Origin: Pseudomonadota bacterium
GTDB lineage: Bacteria; Pseudomonadota; Gammaproteobacteria; Steroidobacterales; Steroidobacteraceae
NCBI GenBank assembly: GCA_023423935.1
Contig: JAFAEQ010000035.1
Location: 1-56,578, forward strand
Length of the DNA: 56,578 nt
Reading direction: 5' to 3'
The position numbers were made by a program, and so were the translations under genes. The notes beneath the pieces are model-generated. The model did no database searches. It was given only the letters and a program-made list of their open reading frames with translations, and was not told the origin of the DNA. Position 1 is the stretch's first letter; each line of letters opens with the position of its first letter. Positions 1-9,452 of this stretch are shown piece after piece.

Positions 1-50
1 CCCGGGGGGGTGGGGCGGGGGGGGCGCCCGGCCCCCCCCCCGCGCCTGCC
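1..50. other. G/C homopolymer tract at window edge
   Basis: The first 50 bases are runs of G and then C (including eight Gs and ten Cs) with almost no A or T. They sit where the signal peptide of the first amidase should be. This looks like a contig end or low-quality sequence, although a real GC tract cannot be excluded. Confidence 0.6.
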
Positions 51-1565
51 ACCGCGAAGGAGTTCGATCTGTCGAAGGCCACCATCGCCGACATCAACGC
101 GGCGTTCGCTGCAGGCAGCCTTACGTCCGAGAAGCTCGTCTCTCTCTATCTCGCGCGCATCGAGGCCTACGACAAGCAAGGTCCCGCGATCAACTCGATC
201 ATCAATCTGAATCCACGCGCCATTGAAGAAGCGCGCGCACTGGACGCAGAACGTGCCAAGAAGGGGCCGCGTGGGCCCATGCACGGCATGGTCGTGCTCG
301 CGAAGGACGTATTCGATACCAGGGACATGCCCGCCACGGGCGGCTGGAAACCGATGGCGACTTCGCAGCCGGATCGCGATGCGTTCGTGATCGAGAAGCT
401 GCGCGATGCAGGCGCGATCATTCTCGGCAAGCTCAACCTGGCCGACTGGTATGGACGCGCGCCGAACGGCGGCAGCACGCTCATCGGTCACACCGTGAGT
501 CCGTACAACCCGACCAAGTACTCCGGCGGATCGAGCTCCGGCACGGGTGTTGCGATGGCCGCATGGTTCAGCACCGTGGGACTCGGCAGCGACACCGGCG
601 GATCGACGGTCATTCCCTCTGCATTGAACAACCTCGTGGGATTCTCGACGACGCACGGGCTCATCAGCCGCAAGGGCATGATGTGGAGCTCGCCGACGCA
701 GGACAATCCAGGATTGATGGCTCGCAGCGTGTACGACAACGCCGCGACGCTCGATGTCGTCGCCGGGTTCGATCCCGCCGATCTCGCCACTCAGCGCACG
801 TTTGGCAAATTGCCTCAGGCCTCCTATACCTCCTTCATCGATCGGGACGGTCTGCGCGGCGCGCGTGTCGGTGTGCTGCGCGAGATGATTCGCGCAGGAG
901 AGGATCATGCCGAAGGTCGCGCGCTGTTCGAGCGCGAGCTGGCGGGTATCGCGAAGGCCGGCGCTGTCGTGGTCGATCCGGTGCTGACCGGGCTCGATCT
1001 GCCGGTGACACAACTCGATGCGAGTACGAGCTCATTCGAGCGTGCGTTCGCCGTGCGTCAGTATCTTGCCGGTCTGCCGTCCAACGCGCCGTTCACGACG
1101 CTCGAGCAGATGCTTGCGACCGGCGAGTTGTCGGACAGCTCGGTGAACTCGGCCAAGATTCCTGCACTCGAACGGCATCCTGAGTTCCTGGCGCGACGCA
1201 AGCATCAGGACGCGTTGCGATCGGCACTCGTCGGGCTGATGGATCGCTATCAGCTGGACGCGCTGGTGCTGCCGTATCGAACCGTGGTCGCGACGACGCT
1301 GGGCAATGTGCCGATGGCGCGCTCCTCGTCGGCGCGTCGCGCGAATGCGAACAACAGCCTGCATGCGTACACAGGTCTGCCCACGATCATCATGCCCGGC
1401 GGATTTTTCGAGTCGGATGGCATGCCGTTCGCGGTGCAGTTCCTCGGGCGCGAGTTCTCCGAGCCGACACTCATCAAACTGGCGAGCGGCTACGAAGCCG
1501 TCGCGCCTCATCGCCGTGCACCCAGGTCAACCCCACCGCTCGAGGGCGAAGTCTTTTCGTACTGA
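3..1565 (+). CDS. Amidase-signature enzyme, type A (5' truncated by window edge)
   Basis: Hydrolyses an amide bond with the Ser-cisSer-Lys triad of the amidase signature family; substrate unknown. The frame is open from base 3 to the stop at 1565, and family-like sequence (KEFDLSKATIADI) begins at base 57, so the in-frame ATG at 279 is internal. The lysine lies in LAKDVFDT, the cis-serine region in GGSSSGTGV and the nucleophile in GSDTGGS. Upstream of base 51 the frame reads only Gly/Pro/Ala codons from a G/C homopolymer run, so the real signal peptide is not visible. The protein is closely similar to the third amidase (3222-4799) and differs more from the second. It ends 4 nt before the next gene and is the first visible member of an eight-gene same-strand cluster. 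Confidence 0.9.
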   Translation, partial: RGGGAGGAPGPPPAPATAKEFDLSKATIADINAAFAAGSLTSEKLVSLYLARIEAYDKQGPAINSIINLNPRAIEEARALDAERAKKGPRGPMHGMVVLAKDVFDTRDMPATGGWKPMATSQPDRDAFVIEKLRDAGAIILGKLNLADWYGRAPNGGSTLIGHTVSPYNPTKYSGGSSSGTGVAMAAWFSTVGLGSDTGGSTVIPSALNNLVGFSTTHGLISRKGMMWSSPTQDNPGLMARSVYDNAATLDVVAGFDPADLATQRTFGKLPQASYTSFIDRDGLRGARVGVLREMIRAGEDHAEGRALFERELAGIAKAGAVVVDPVLTGLDLPVTQLDASTSSFERAFAVRQYLAGLPSNAPFTTLEQMLATGELSDSSVNSAKIPALERHPEFLARRKHQDALRSALVGLMDRYQLDALVLPYRTVVATTLGNVPMARSSSARRANANNSLHAYTGLPTIIMPGGFFESDGMPFAVQFLGREFSEPTLIKLASGYEAVAPHRRAPRSTPPLEGEVFSY

Positions 1566-1569
1566 TCCA

Positions 1570-3222
1570 ATGAAACGTTCAACGAAGAACCGTTTTCGTC
1601 GCGCCCTCATCGCTGCAGCGATGTGCGCCGTAGTGTCTCCGGTGTTGCAGGCCGCTCAATTCGATCTGTCCAATGCGACGGTCGAGGAGATGCAGGCGGC
1701 GTTCGACTCCGGAAAACTGACTGCCGAGCGACTGGTCACGCTCTATCAGGCACGAATCGCTGCGTACGATCGGACGGGACCGCAGATTGGCGCCGTCATC
1801 GCCGTCAACGAGCACGCCATCGAACAGGCACGTGCGCTCGATCGCGAACGCAAAGAGAAGGGACCGCGCGGTCCGTTGCACGGCATCCCGGTCGTGCTCA
1901 AGGACAACATCGACACGTTCGACATGCCGACGACGGGAGGATCGTTCGTGCTCGATGGTGCGCAGCCCGCGGCGGATGCACCGATCGTGCGTCGCCTGCG
2001 CGAAGCCGGCGCGATCATTTTCGCAAAAGTGAATCTCGATGATTTCGCCGCCGGCGGATCGGGTTTCAGCTCCGTTAGCGGTCAGACGCGCAATCCCTAC
2101 AATCCTGCCTTCACGCCGCTGGGTTCCTCCGGTGGTTCGGGTGCGGCGCTCGCGGCGTGGTTCGCGCCGCTGTCACTCGGCACCGATACCGGCGGATCGC
2201 TGCGCAGTCCTTCATCGGTGAATGGTGTGTACGGATTGAAGCCGACGTTGGGTCTGCTCTCGCGTACGGGAATCATCCCGACCTGCTATTCCTTCGACGC
2301 CGTGGGGCCGATGGCGCGCAACGTCACGGATCTCGCGGCAGCGCTCGGTCCGATGACCGGTGCAGATGACGCAGATCGCGACACGAGCACCAGCATCGGT
2401 CTGGCGCATCGCGACTACTCGGGATTCCTCAAGCGCAAGTCGCTTGCAGGATTGCGTATCGGCGTAATGCGCGAAGGCACCGGCGCTGATCCGGAAGTCG
2501 ACCGATTGTTCAATGAAGCACTCGAGCGGCTCAAAGGTCTGGGTGCAGAGATCGTCGATCCGGTCAGCTATCCGCCGCAGGTCCTGAATGGCGCAGCACG
2601 CCGCGCGGTCGTGAAGGTCGTCTGCGATACCGAGAAGGTCGTGTACTTCGATCAGTACCTGGCGCAGCTCCCCGGCAATTATCCCAAGACTCTGCAGGAG
2701 CTCGCGACGCGCGGAGCCGCATTGCGCGAGCCCGATGGCAAGTACGGCCCGCACCCTGTCATCTACGAAGGTCTCATCAAGCGTCTGACGACGGGGCAGG
2801 GCATGGATTCGCTCGCGTATCGGTCTGCGAAAGTGCACGGCATCGAAATGATGCGTACCGGTGTGATGGGAATTTTCGAAGAACAGAAGCTCGATGTGCT
2901 GGTGTATCCGACGCGTCCACGCCGTCCGCACGAAATCATTCCCGATGAGCCGATCACCGGACGCTCCGCGCCTGTACCGCCGGCCAGCTCGCCCAATGTC
3001 GGTGTGGGCTTGACGAACATTGGCAACATTACGGGATTCCCGGACCTGGTGGCGCCTGCGGGACTGACGTCCGATGGTTTGCCGGTGTCGATCTCGTTCT
3101 TCGGGCCGGCCTTCAGCGAGCCGCTGTTGCTGTCCATTGCTTACGCGTACGAACAGGCAACACCGCGGTTGCCCTTGCCGCCGCACACACCGAAACTGCG
3201 CGGCGAGGTTTTCAAGTACTGA
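1570..3222 (+). CDS. Secreted amidase-signature enzyme, type B
   Basis: A 550-residue amidase of the glutamyl-amidotransferase-A-like fold. An N-terminal Sec signal peptide (basic MKRSTKNRFRR, then a hydrophobic stretch ending near VLQA at residue 28) indicates periplasmic location. Triad residues visible are Lys111 in LKDNIDT, Ser186/187 in GSSGGSG and Ser210 in GTDTGGS, so it should be active. ATG 1570 is chosen because it opens the signal peptide; the frame continues upstream to 1306 but that part only shadows the preceding gene. It begins 4 nt after the first amidase and its stop overlaps the next start by one base. It is the only member of the array with the canonical DNIDT lysine motif, so it may have a different substrate. 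Confidence 0.93.
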   Translation: MKRSTKNRFRRALIAAAMCAVVSPVLQAAQFDLSNATVEEMQAAFDSGKLTAERLVTLYQARIAAYDRTGPQIGAVIAVNEHAIEQARALDRERKEKGPRGPLHGIPVVLKDNIDTFDMPTTGGSFVLDGAQPAADAPIVRRLREAGAIIFAKVNLDDFAAGGSGFSSVSGQTRNPYNPAFTPLGSSGGSGAALAAWFAPLSLGTDTGGSLRSPSSVNGVYGLKPTLGLLSRTGIIPTCYSFDAVGPMARNVTDLAAALGPMTGADDADRDTSTSIGLAHRDYSGFLKRKSLAGLRIGVMREGTGADPEVDRLFNEALERLKGLGAEIVDPVSYPPQVLNGAARRAVVKVVCDTEKVVYFDQYLAQLPGNYPKTLQELATRGAALREPDGKYGPHPVIYEGLIKRLTTGQGMDSLAYRSAKVHGIEMMRTGVMGIFEEQKLDVLVYPTRPRRPHEIIPDEPITGRSAPVPPASSPNVGVGLTNIGNITGFPDLVAPAGLTSDGLPVSISFFGPAFSEPLLLSIAYAYEQATPRLPLPPHTPKLRGEVFKY

Positions 3223-4799
3223 TGCGTCCCATGCGAATTGCACATCTGTTATTGGCGCTGCTCGCGTGCAGCACGGGTTCCTCTTTCGCGGCCAGTATCG
3301 ATTTATCGACGGCAACGATCGCCGATCTCGAGACAGCACTTGATGCCGGAACGTTGACCTCGGAAAAACTGGTGTCGATGTATCTCGCGCGTATCGAGGC
3401 CTACGACAAGGCGGGGCCAAAGCTGCGCTCGGTCATCAACCTGAATCCGCGCGCGCTCGAAGAAGCGCGGGCATTGGATGCGGAGCGGGCCCAGCGCGGC
3501 GCACGCGGTCCGATGCATGGCATGGTCGTGCTCGCGAAGGATGTTTTCGATACCAAGGACATGCCGACGACCGGCGGCTTCAAGCCGCTGGCCAATTCGC
3601 AGCCGGATCGCGATGCGTTCGTCATCGATCGATTGCGGGCCGCGGGCGCGATCATTCTCGGCAAGCTCAATCTCGCGGACTGGTACGGCAAGGCTGACGG
3701 CAGCGGCAGTACGCTCGGTGGTGTCGTGATGAGCCCCTACAACCCGGCCAAGTATCCCGGTGCGTCCAGTTCCGGCTCGGGTGTCGCCGCCGCCGCATGG
3801 TTCAGCACGGTAACGCTGGGGAGCGATACCGGTGGGTCGCTGATCATTCCGGCTGCGCTCAATGCAGTGGTTGCAATCGCACCGACGCGCGGTCTCGTCA
3901 GTCGCAACGGCATGATGTGGAACTCGCCGATCCAGGAGCGTGGCGGGCCGATGACGCGCAGCGTGTACGATGCGGCGGCGGTGCTCGATGTCATCGCCGG
4001 CTATGACGCGGGCGATCTCACCACGACAGCGAGTCTCGGGCAGATCCCCACGGCGCCTTACACCTCGTTCGTCGCTGCAGATGGTTTGCGTGGTGCGCGC
4101 ATCGGCGTGCTGCGCGAGATGGTGCGCTCGGGCCCGATGCACGAGGACGGCCGTGCGATGTTCGAGCGCGAGCTCGTTGCGCTGACGCGTGCCGGCGCGG
4201 TCGTCGTTGATCCGGTGCTCACCGGGATCGATCTGAATGCCGCGCAAGCAGCGGCGAGCACCGCGACTTATGAGCAGGGCATAGCAGCGAACTATTATTT
4301 CTCGACGTTGCCGGCGAGCGCGCCGATCCGCTCGATCGACGAATTGCTGACCAAGGGCGGCGATCTGGTGGAGCCGACGCTGCGCAAAGTGGCGGAACTG
4401 CGTTCGATCGACCGGTATCCGCCGTTCCTCGCCGCTCGCGAACAACAGGTGATGCTGCGCAACGCGCTGGTGGGATTGCTGGATAAATATCAACTCGACG
4501 CGTTGGTGTTGCCGTACCGCACGGTGACTGCGCCTGCGGTCGGCGCGCCGTTCGATGCACGCGCGCGACGCGAGATGCGCAATGGTCTGCATGCCTATAC
4601 GGGACTGCCGACGGTGCTGGTGCCAGGCGGCTACTTCAAAGAAGACGGCATGCCCTTCGCGATGCAGTTCTTCGGACGTGAATTCTCGGAGCCGGTGTTG
4701 ATCAGGATCGCTAGCGGCTACGAGGCGACGACGCAGCATCGTCGCGCGCCGCCTGCAACGCCGGCGTTGCCGGGCGAGAAGATCGAGATCAAGCGATGA
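3222..4799 (+). CDS. Secreted amidase-signature enzyme, type A
   Basis: A 525-residue amidase whose core resembles the first gene of the window (same AKDVFDT lysine motif, LNLADWYG, HAYTGLPT and HRRAP tail). The Sec signal peptide spans about residues 1-23 (MRPMRIAHLLLALLACSTGS, cleavage near SFA-A). Lys106, Ser182-184 in ASSSGSG and Ser206 in GSDTGGS form the triad. The start is ATG 3222, sharing its A with the TGA of the previous gene; Met4 at 3231 is an alternative. The following gene overlaps its stop by 4 nt (ATGA). Two type A copies flanking one type B copy suggest duplication within the array. Confidence 0.93.
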   Translation: MRPMRIAHLLLALLACSTGSSFAASIDLSTATIADLETALDAGTLTSEKLVSMYLARIEAYDKAGPKLRSVINLNPRALEEARALDAERAQRGARGPMHGMVVLAKDVFDTKDMPTTGGFKPLANSQPDRDAFVIDRLRAAGAIILGKLNLADWYGKADGSGSTLGGVVMSPYNPAKYPGASSSGSGVAAAAWFSTVTLGSDTGGSLIIPAALNAVVAIAPTRGLVSRNGMMWNSPIQERGGPMTRSVYDAAAVLDVIAGYDAGDLTTTASLGQIPTAPYTSFVAADGLRGARIGVLREMVRSGPMHEDGRAMFERELVALTRAGAVVVDPVLTGIDLNAAQAAASTATYEQGIAANYYFSTLPASAPIRSIDELLTKGGDLVEPTLRKVAELRSIDRYPPFLAAREQQVMLRNALVGLLDKYQLDALVLPYRTVTAPAVGAPFDARARREMRNGLHAYTGLPTVLVPGGYFKEDGMPFAMQFFGREFSEPVLIRIASGYEATTQHRRAPPATPALPGEKIEIKR

Positions 4800-6301
4800 A
4801 TGTTTCGCGCCGTTTCCTTCTGACTGGCGCAGGTGCGATGGCATCGGCCATCGTTCGCGCTGACGATGTGGCTCTGCCTGTGCAAGCAATGGGTGACGAT
4901 CCGCTGTTCACCTCTGGCGTGCAGCTGGCGCGCTGGATTCGCGATAAGCGCATCTCGGCGACTGAAGCCGTGCGCCTGCATATCGCGCGCATCGAAGCGG
5001 TGAATCCGCACATCAATGCAGTCGTAGCCAATTGCTTCGAGCGTGCGCTCGAGGAAGCCAGGCGCGCGGATGAGGCAGTGGCCAAGGGCCGCAAGCTCGG
5101 CCCGCTCCATGGCGTACCGATGACGATCAAGGATTCGTTCGATACTGCTGGCGTGGTGTCCACCGCCGGAACGTTGGGACGCAAGCATTTCGTGCCTTCG
5201 CAAGATGCGACGGTCGTGGCGCGCGCTCGCGCAGCTGGCGCGATTCTGCTCGGCAAATCCAACACGCCGGAGTTCACGCTCGGCGGCGGTTGGAAGGGCA
5301 CGGACAATCTGGTCTACGGGCTCACCCGCAATCCTCACAATCTCGACTATCAGCCGGGCGCATCCTCGGGCGGTTCGGGTGCGATCGTCGCGGCGGGCGG
5401 GGCGAGCTTCGATATCGGTTCCGATTTCGGCGGGTCGCTGCGCGGACCTGCGCTCGCCTGTGGCGTCGCCTGCATCAAGCCGACACATGGGCGCGTGCCC
5501 CGCACCGGTCACATCATTGGCTACGGCGGGTTGCTCGATTCGTTTCAGCAGATCGGCCCCATCGCACGCTGGGTCGAGGATCTGGCCGTGCTGCTGCCGA
5601 TCATCGCAGGTCCTGACGAGTCCGATGTCGCGTCCGTTCCGGTGCCGCTCGGTCATCCGGCACGCGTCGACCTGTCGCGACTGCGTGTGGCGTTCTTTGC
5701 CACCAACGGACGCAACGCGCCGACACCGCAGATTCAAGCGCTCGTGCGGCAGTCAGTGGATTGGTTTCGTGAGCTGGGCTGTGTCGTCACCGAAGACATG
5801 CCACCGAAGATGTACGAGCTGTCGCAGGCGCGGCACGTGTATAGCACCGCGCCGGGTGGCTGGCAGATGCGTCGCATGCTGGAGCGTCACGGCACACTGC
5901 AGGCATCGCCTGGTCTCGATGTGTCGGGCGAAGAGCGACCGACGGCCGAGTTGACCGCTGCAGCCGAGGAGATCGACGCGATCAAGAGCGAACAGCTCGC
6001 GTGGTTCGAACAGTACGATCTGCTGCTGTGCCCCGCGAACACGCGTGCGGCATTGCCCATCGATATCGACAAGTTGCCGCCGCCACCGCCCGGTCCGCGC
6101 GTCGCGGGGGTGTCCTATGGTGGCGCGTTCAATGTCAACGGTTGGCCTGCCGGTATCGTGCGTGTGGGGACATCGACCGACGATCCCGGCATGCCGCTGG
6201 GCGTGCAGGTGGTGGCACAACCGTGGCGCGATGACATCGTGCTCGCCGCAATGGCACATATCGAGCGTCGCTCCGGCGGCTATCAGAAACCTTCGATCTA
6301 G
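4796..6301 (+). CDS. Tat-exported amidase-signature enzyme, type C (copy 1)
   Basis: A 501-residue amidase with a twin-arginine signal (SRRFLL at residues 4-9, then a weakly hydrophobic stretch to about residue 22), implying export in the folded state. Triad: Lys112 in IKDSFDT, Ser190/191 in ASSGGSG, Ser214 in GSDFGGS. It forms a second subfamily with the next two genes, sharing LHIARIEA, MTIKDSFDT, TPEFTLG and PRTGHIIGYGG. Its start overlaps the preceding stop by 4 nt and the next gene begins 8 nt after its stop, so translation is probably coupled. Confidence 0.92.
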   Translation: MNVSRRFLLTGAGAMASAIVRADDVALPVQAMGDDPLFTSGVQLARWIRDKRISATEAVRLHIARIEAVNPHINAVVANCFERALEEARRADEAVAKGRKLGPLHGVPMTIKDSFDTAGVVSTAGTLGRKHFVPSQDATVVARARAAGAILLGKSNTPEFTLGGGWKGTDNLVYGLTRNPHNLDYQPGASSGGSGAIVAAGGASFDIGSDFGGSLRGPALACGVACIKPTHGRVPRTGHIIGYGGLLDSFQQIGPIARWVEDLAVLLPIIAGPDESDVASVPVPLGHPARVDLSRLRVAFFATNGRNAPTPQIQALVRQSVDWFRELGCVVTEDMPPKMYELSQARHVYSTAPGGWQMRRMLERHGTLQASPGLDVSGEERPTAELTAAAEEIDAIKSEQLAWFEQYDLLLCPANTRAALPIDIDKLPPPPPGPRVAGVSYGGAFNVNGWPAGIVRVGTSTDDPGMPLGVQVVAQPWRDDIVLAAMAHIERRSGGYQKPSI

Positions 6302-6309
6302 GGAGCACC

Positions 6310-7836
6310 ATGCCTGCTTCAGCGTTATCGCGACGTTCGCTGCTTACTGTCTTGCCTGCGCTTGCTGCAACGAGTGCAGTGGCGAAGAACACCGCATGGA
6401 CCAACGTCGCGAGCGGCGACGATCCTTTATTCATGTCTGCGACGAAACTCGCGCGCCTGATCCGTGAGAAACAGATCTCCGCGACGGAAGTCATCAAGCT
6501 GCATATCGCACGCATCGAGGCGACCAGTCCGAAGATCAACGCCGTCGTCGCGACTTGCTTCGAGCGCGCGCTGTATGAAGCGCGCGATGCCGACGATGCG
6601 CTCGCGAAAGGCAAGAAGATCGGGGCGCTGCATGGTGTGCCGATGACGATCAAGGATTCCTTCGATACCGAAGGCGTCGTGTCGACGGCCGGTACGCTCG
6701 GTCGCAAAACGTTCGTGCCCGGCAAGGACGCGACGGTCGTGGCGCGTGCGCGCGCCGCCGGCGCGATCCTGCTGGGAAAAACGAATACGCCCGAGTTCAC
6801 GCTCGGCATCGGCGCGCGCACGACCGATAACCTGATCTACGGCACGACTCTGAATCCGTACGACCTGACCTATCAGCCTGGCGGCTCTTCCGGCGGTTCG
6901 GCAGCAAACGTCGCCGCAGGCGGTGCGAGCTTCGACATCGGCTCCGATTGGTATGGCTCGATTCGCGATCCTTCGAATGCGTGTGGGGTCGTGGGGCTCA
7001 AGCCTACGCATGGACTGTGTCCGCGCACCGGTCACATCATCGGCTACGGCGGATTGTTCGATTCCTTCCAGCAAGTCGGACCGATTGCGCGCTATGCAGA
7101 AGATATCGCGCTCGTACTTCCGATCATCGCAGGCCCCGACAACTGGGATGCAGCGACGCAGCCGGTACCCGTCGGCGATCCGTCTGCCGTCGACATCTCG
7201 CGTCTGTGCGTCGCGTTCTATCCGAACAATGGCTTGAATCCGCCGACGGCGGAGATGGAGGCGCTGGTCAAACGCTGCGCGAAATTGTTCGAAGACGCGG
7301 GCTGCCGTGTAACGCACGACATGCCGCCGAAGATGAGCGAGCTCGCCGGTGCGCGCTCGGATTTCAGCAGCACGACGGGTGGATATCTGACGCGCAAGCT
7401 CCTCGAACGGGCAGGGACGAAGGAGCCCTATCCGCATCTGCCGATGGGCGGCGAAGAGAAACCCACTGCGGACCTCACGCGCTTCGCGGAAGAACTCGAT
7501 GCTGCGCGCAGCGAGCAGCTCGCCTGGTTCGAGAACTACGACATCATCCTGTGCCCGGGAAGCCTGCGTGCAGCGCTCCCGCTCGATCGTGACGTGCCGC
7601 CGCCACCGCCGCCGCCCTCCAAGGACGGCAAGCCGCGTCGCAGTCCGTACTACCTCGGCGTCTATAACTCGAACGGCTGGCCCGCCGGCGTCGTGCGAGC
7701 CGGTACGTCCAATGAGGATCCTGGGATGCCGCTCGGCGTGCAGGTCATCGGACGCCCATGGCGCGACGATCAGGTGATCGCCGCGCTTGCGTACATCGAA
7801 CGGCAGCTGGGCGGCTATCGCCGACCCGCGCTCTGA
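6310..7836 (+). CDS. Tat-exported amidase-signature enzyme, type C (copy 2, variant nucleophile loop)
   Basis: A 508-residue paralogue of the preceding gene. The N-terminus has SRRSLL at residues 7-12 followed by a hydrophobic Ala-rich stretch, which fits a Tat signal. Lys115 (IKDSFDT) and Ser193/194 (GSSGGSA) are normal, but the loop carrying nucleophile Ser217 reads SDWYGS instead of SD-T-GGS. The first of the two conserved glycines is replaced by Tyr and the preceding residue by Trp, in the oxyanion-hole turn. The serine is kept, so activity is possible but substrate handling may differ. A short proline-rich insertion (PPPPPPP, about residues 428-434) follows the LPLDRD segment. GGGAGCACC in front of ATG 6310 is a fair ribosome site. 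Confidence 0.92.
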   Translation: MPASALSRRSLLTVLPALAATSAVAKNTAWTNVASGDDPLFMSATKLARLIREKQISATEVIKLHIARIEATSPKINAVVATCFERALYEARDADDALAKGKKIGALHGVPMTIKDSFDTEGVVSTAGTLGRKTFVPGKDATVVARARAAGAILLGKTNTPEFTLGIGARTTDNLIYGTTLNPYDLTYQPGGSSGGSAANVAAGGASFDIGSDWYGSIRDPSNACGVVGLKPTHGLCPRTGHIIGYGGLFDSFQQVGPIARYAEDIALVLPIIAGPDNWDAATQPVPVGDPSAVDISRLCVAFYPNNGLNPPTAEMEALVKRCAKLFEDAGCRVTHDMPPKMSELAGARSDFSSTTGGYLTRKLLERAGTKEPYPHLPMGGEEKPTADLTRFAEELDAARSEQLAWFENYDIILCPGSLRAALPLDRDVPPPPPPPSKDGKPRRSPYYLGVYNSNGWPAGVVRAGTSNEDPGMPLGVQVIGRPWRDDQVIAALAYIERQLGGYRRPAL

Positions 7837-7849
7837 GCCTCACATATAT

Positions 7850-9406
7850 ATGAGTGATTCAACGATGCAATCTTCTTCCATGCCGGCCACCGATCGTCGG
7901 ACCTTTCTGCGCGGCGCCGCAGGTGTTTGCGCGCTGGCGGCCGTATCGACTTCGACCGTGTTGCACGCGAGAGCGACAACGGCCGTCAAGGAGTCGGACG
8001 AGATCATCTACATGTCGGCCACGCGCCTCGCGCAGCTGTTGCGGTCACGCAAGCTCTCGGCGCGCGAAGTGGTGAACGCATACATCGAACGCCAGATCGC
8101 CGTCGACGACCGACTCAACGCCGTGGTCATGCAGTGCTACGACCGAGCACGCGCCGAGGCGGCCGCACTCGACAAGCGCGCCGCGCGCCGCGATTTCGCG
8201 GGTGCGCTGCATGGCGTGCCGATGACGATCAAGGATTCCTTCGATACGGAAGGCGTAATTTCGACCGGCGGTACCTATGGCCGGCAACAGTACGTTCCGA
8301 GCAAAGATGCAGTGGTCGTTGCACGACTGCGCAAGCAGGGAGCGATCCTGCTCGGTAAGTCCAACACGCCGGAATTCACGCTGGGCGGTGTCGGCGGCAT
8401 CAACACCACCGGCAACATGCTGCACGGCTCGACGCACAACCCGTACGATCTCACACGCACGGTGTCAGGTTCATCGGGCGGCGCCGGCGCCAACGTGGCG
8501 GCGGGCGGTGCGGCGTTCGACATCGGTTCGGATATCGGCGGCTCATTGCGTCTGCCCGCGCACATGACCGGAACGGCCGCGCTGAAGACGACGGCCGGAC
8601 GCGTGCCCCGCACCGGACACATCGTGGACTACGGCGGTGTGCTCGATTCATGGCAACAGCTCGGCCCGGTGGCGCGACGCGTCGATGATCTCGAGCTGCT
8701 CGCGAAGATCATCAGCGGTCCTGATTTCAGAGACGCTGCCTGCGCACCCGTGCCGTGGGCAGACTCGAGCGCCGTCGATCTCGCGAAGCTGCGCGTTGCG
8801 TTCTATCCGACGAACGGACTCGGCAACGTGCACGAAGACGTGCAACGAACCGTGAATCAAGCCGCGGACTGGTTGCGCGAGAGTGTCGCGAGCGTAAAGC
8901 AGGATTCCCCGACGGACTTGATCCAGATGCTGCACAAGGCGCGCGGGCAATTGGCGATGGGCGATGGCTGGGCCTGGTATCAGCGTCTGGCGAAGAAATG
9001 GGGTACGAACCATCTCTCGCCGACCATGGCCGAAGCGGTCGCATCAGGTAAGCCCATCTCCGCTTCCGAGTATGCAGCCGCAGCGGAGTCAGCCGATGAA
9101 GCGAAGTCGCGATTGCTGAGCTGGTTCGCGAAGTACGACGTACTGATCTGTCCCGTGGCGGAAAATGCGGCGACTCCGATCGACTGGGATCCTTCCATCG
9201 TCAGCACCGGCAGCTTCCTGACCGACGTGGGTGCATTCAATAGCACCGGTTGGCCGGTGGCGGTCGTGCGTTGCGGCTCATCCGCAGATGGTCGACTGCC
9301 GATTGGCGTGCAGATCGTCGCTGCTCCGTGGCGCGAAGATGTCGCGCTCGCCGTGGCGCGCTATCTCGAAGGTCGCAGCGGCGGCTGGCGTCCAGCGCCG
9401 ATCTGA
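7850..9406 (+). CDS. Tat-exported amidase-signature enzyme, type C (copy 3)
   Basis: A 518-residue amidase. The signal contains DRRTFL (residues 15-20) followed by a hydrophobic Ala/Val stretch to about residue 42, which matches a Tat signal. Triad: Lys128 in IKDSFDT, Ser208/209 in GSSGGAG, Ser232 in GSDIGGS. The frame is open back to 7787, but ATG 7850 lies between the previous stop and the signal; Met6 at 7865 is an alternative. No Shine-Dalgarno is visible: the start is preceded by CACATATAT, unlike its neighbours, so translation may rely on the upstream gene. It is the most divergent of the three type C copies. Confidence 0.92.
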   Translation: MSDSTMQSSSMPATDRRTFLRGAAGVCALAAVSTSTVLHARATTAVKESDEIIYMSATRLAQLLRSRKLSAREVVNAYIERQIAVDDRLNAVVMQCYDRARAEAAALDKRAARRDFAGALHGVPMTIKDSFDTEGVISTGGTYGRQQYVPSKDAVVVARLRKQGAILLGKSNTPEFTLGGVGGINTTGNMLHGSTHNPYDLTRTVSGSSGGAGANVAAGGAAFDIGSDIGGSLRLPAHMTGTAALKTTAGRVPRTGHIVDYGGVLDSWQQLGPVARRVDDLELLAKIISGPDFRDAACAPVPWADSSAVDLAKLRVAFYPTNGLGNVHEDVQRTVNQAADWLRESVASVKQDSPTDLIQMLHKARGQLAMGDGWAWYQRLAKKWGTNHLSPTMAEAVASGKPISASEYAAAAESADEAKSRLLSWFAKYDVLICPVAENAATPIDWDPSIVSTGSFLTDVGAFNSTGWPVAVVRCGSSADGRLPIGVQIVAAPWREDVALAVARYLEGRSGGWRPAPI

Positions 9407-9452
9407 TGGCGATTCTGCCGCTGCGACTCGCGACCATGCCGGACTCAAGATC

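Noticed and set aside
3303..4889. Long minus-strand open frames opposite the amidases (up to 528 codons)
   Set aside because: High GC in the third codon position of the real genes keeps the complementary frame open. The products are Arg/His-rich with no domain, and the plus-strand amidases explain the sequence.
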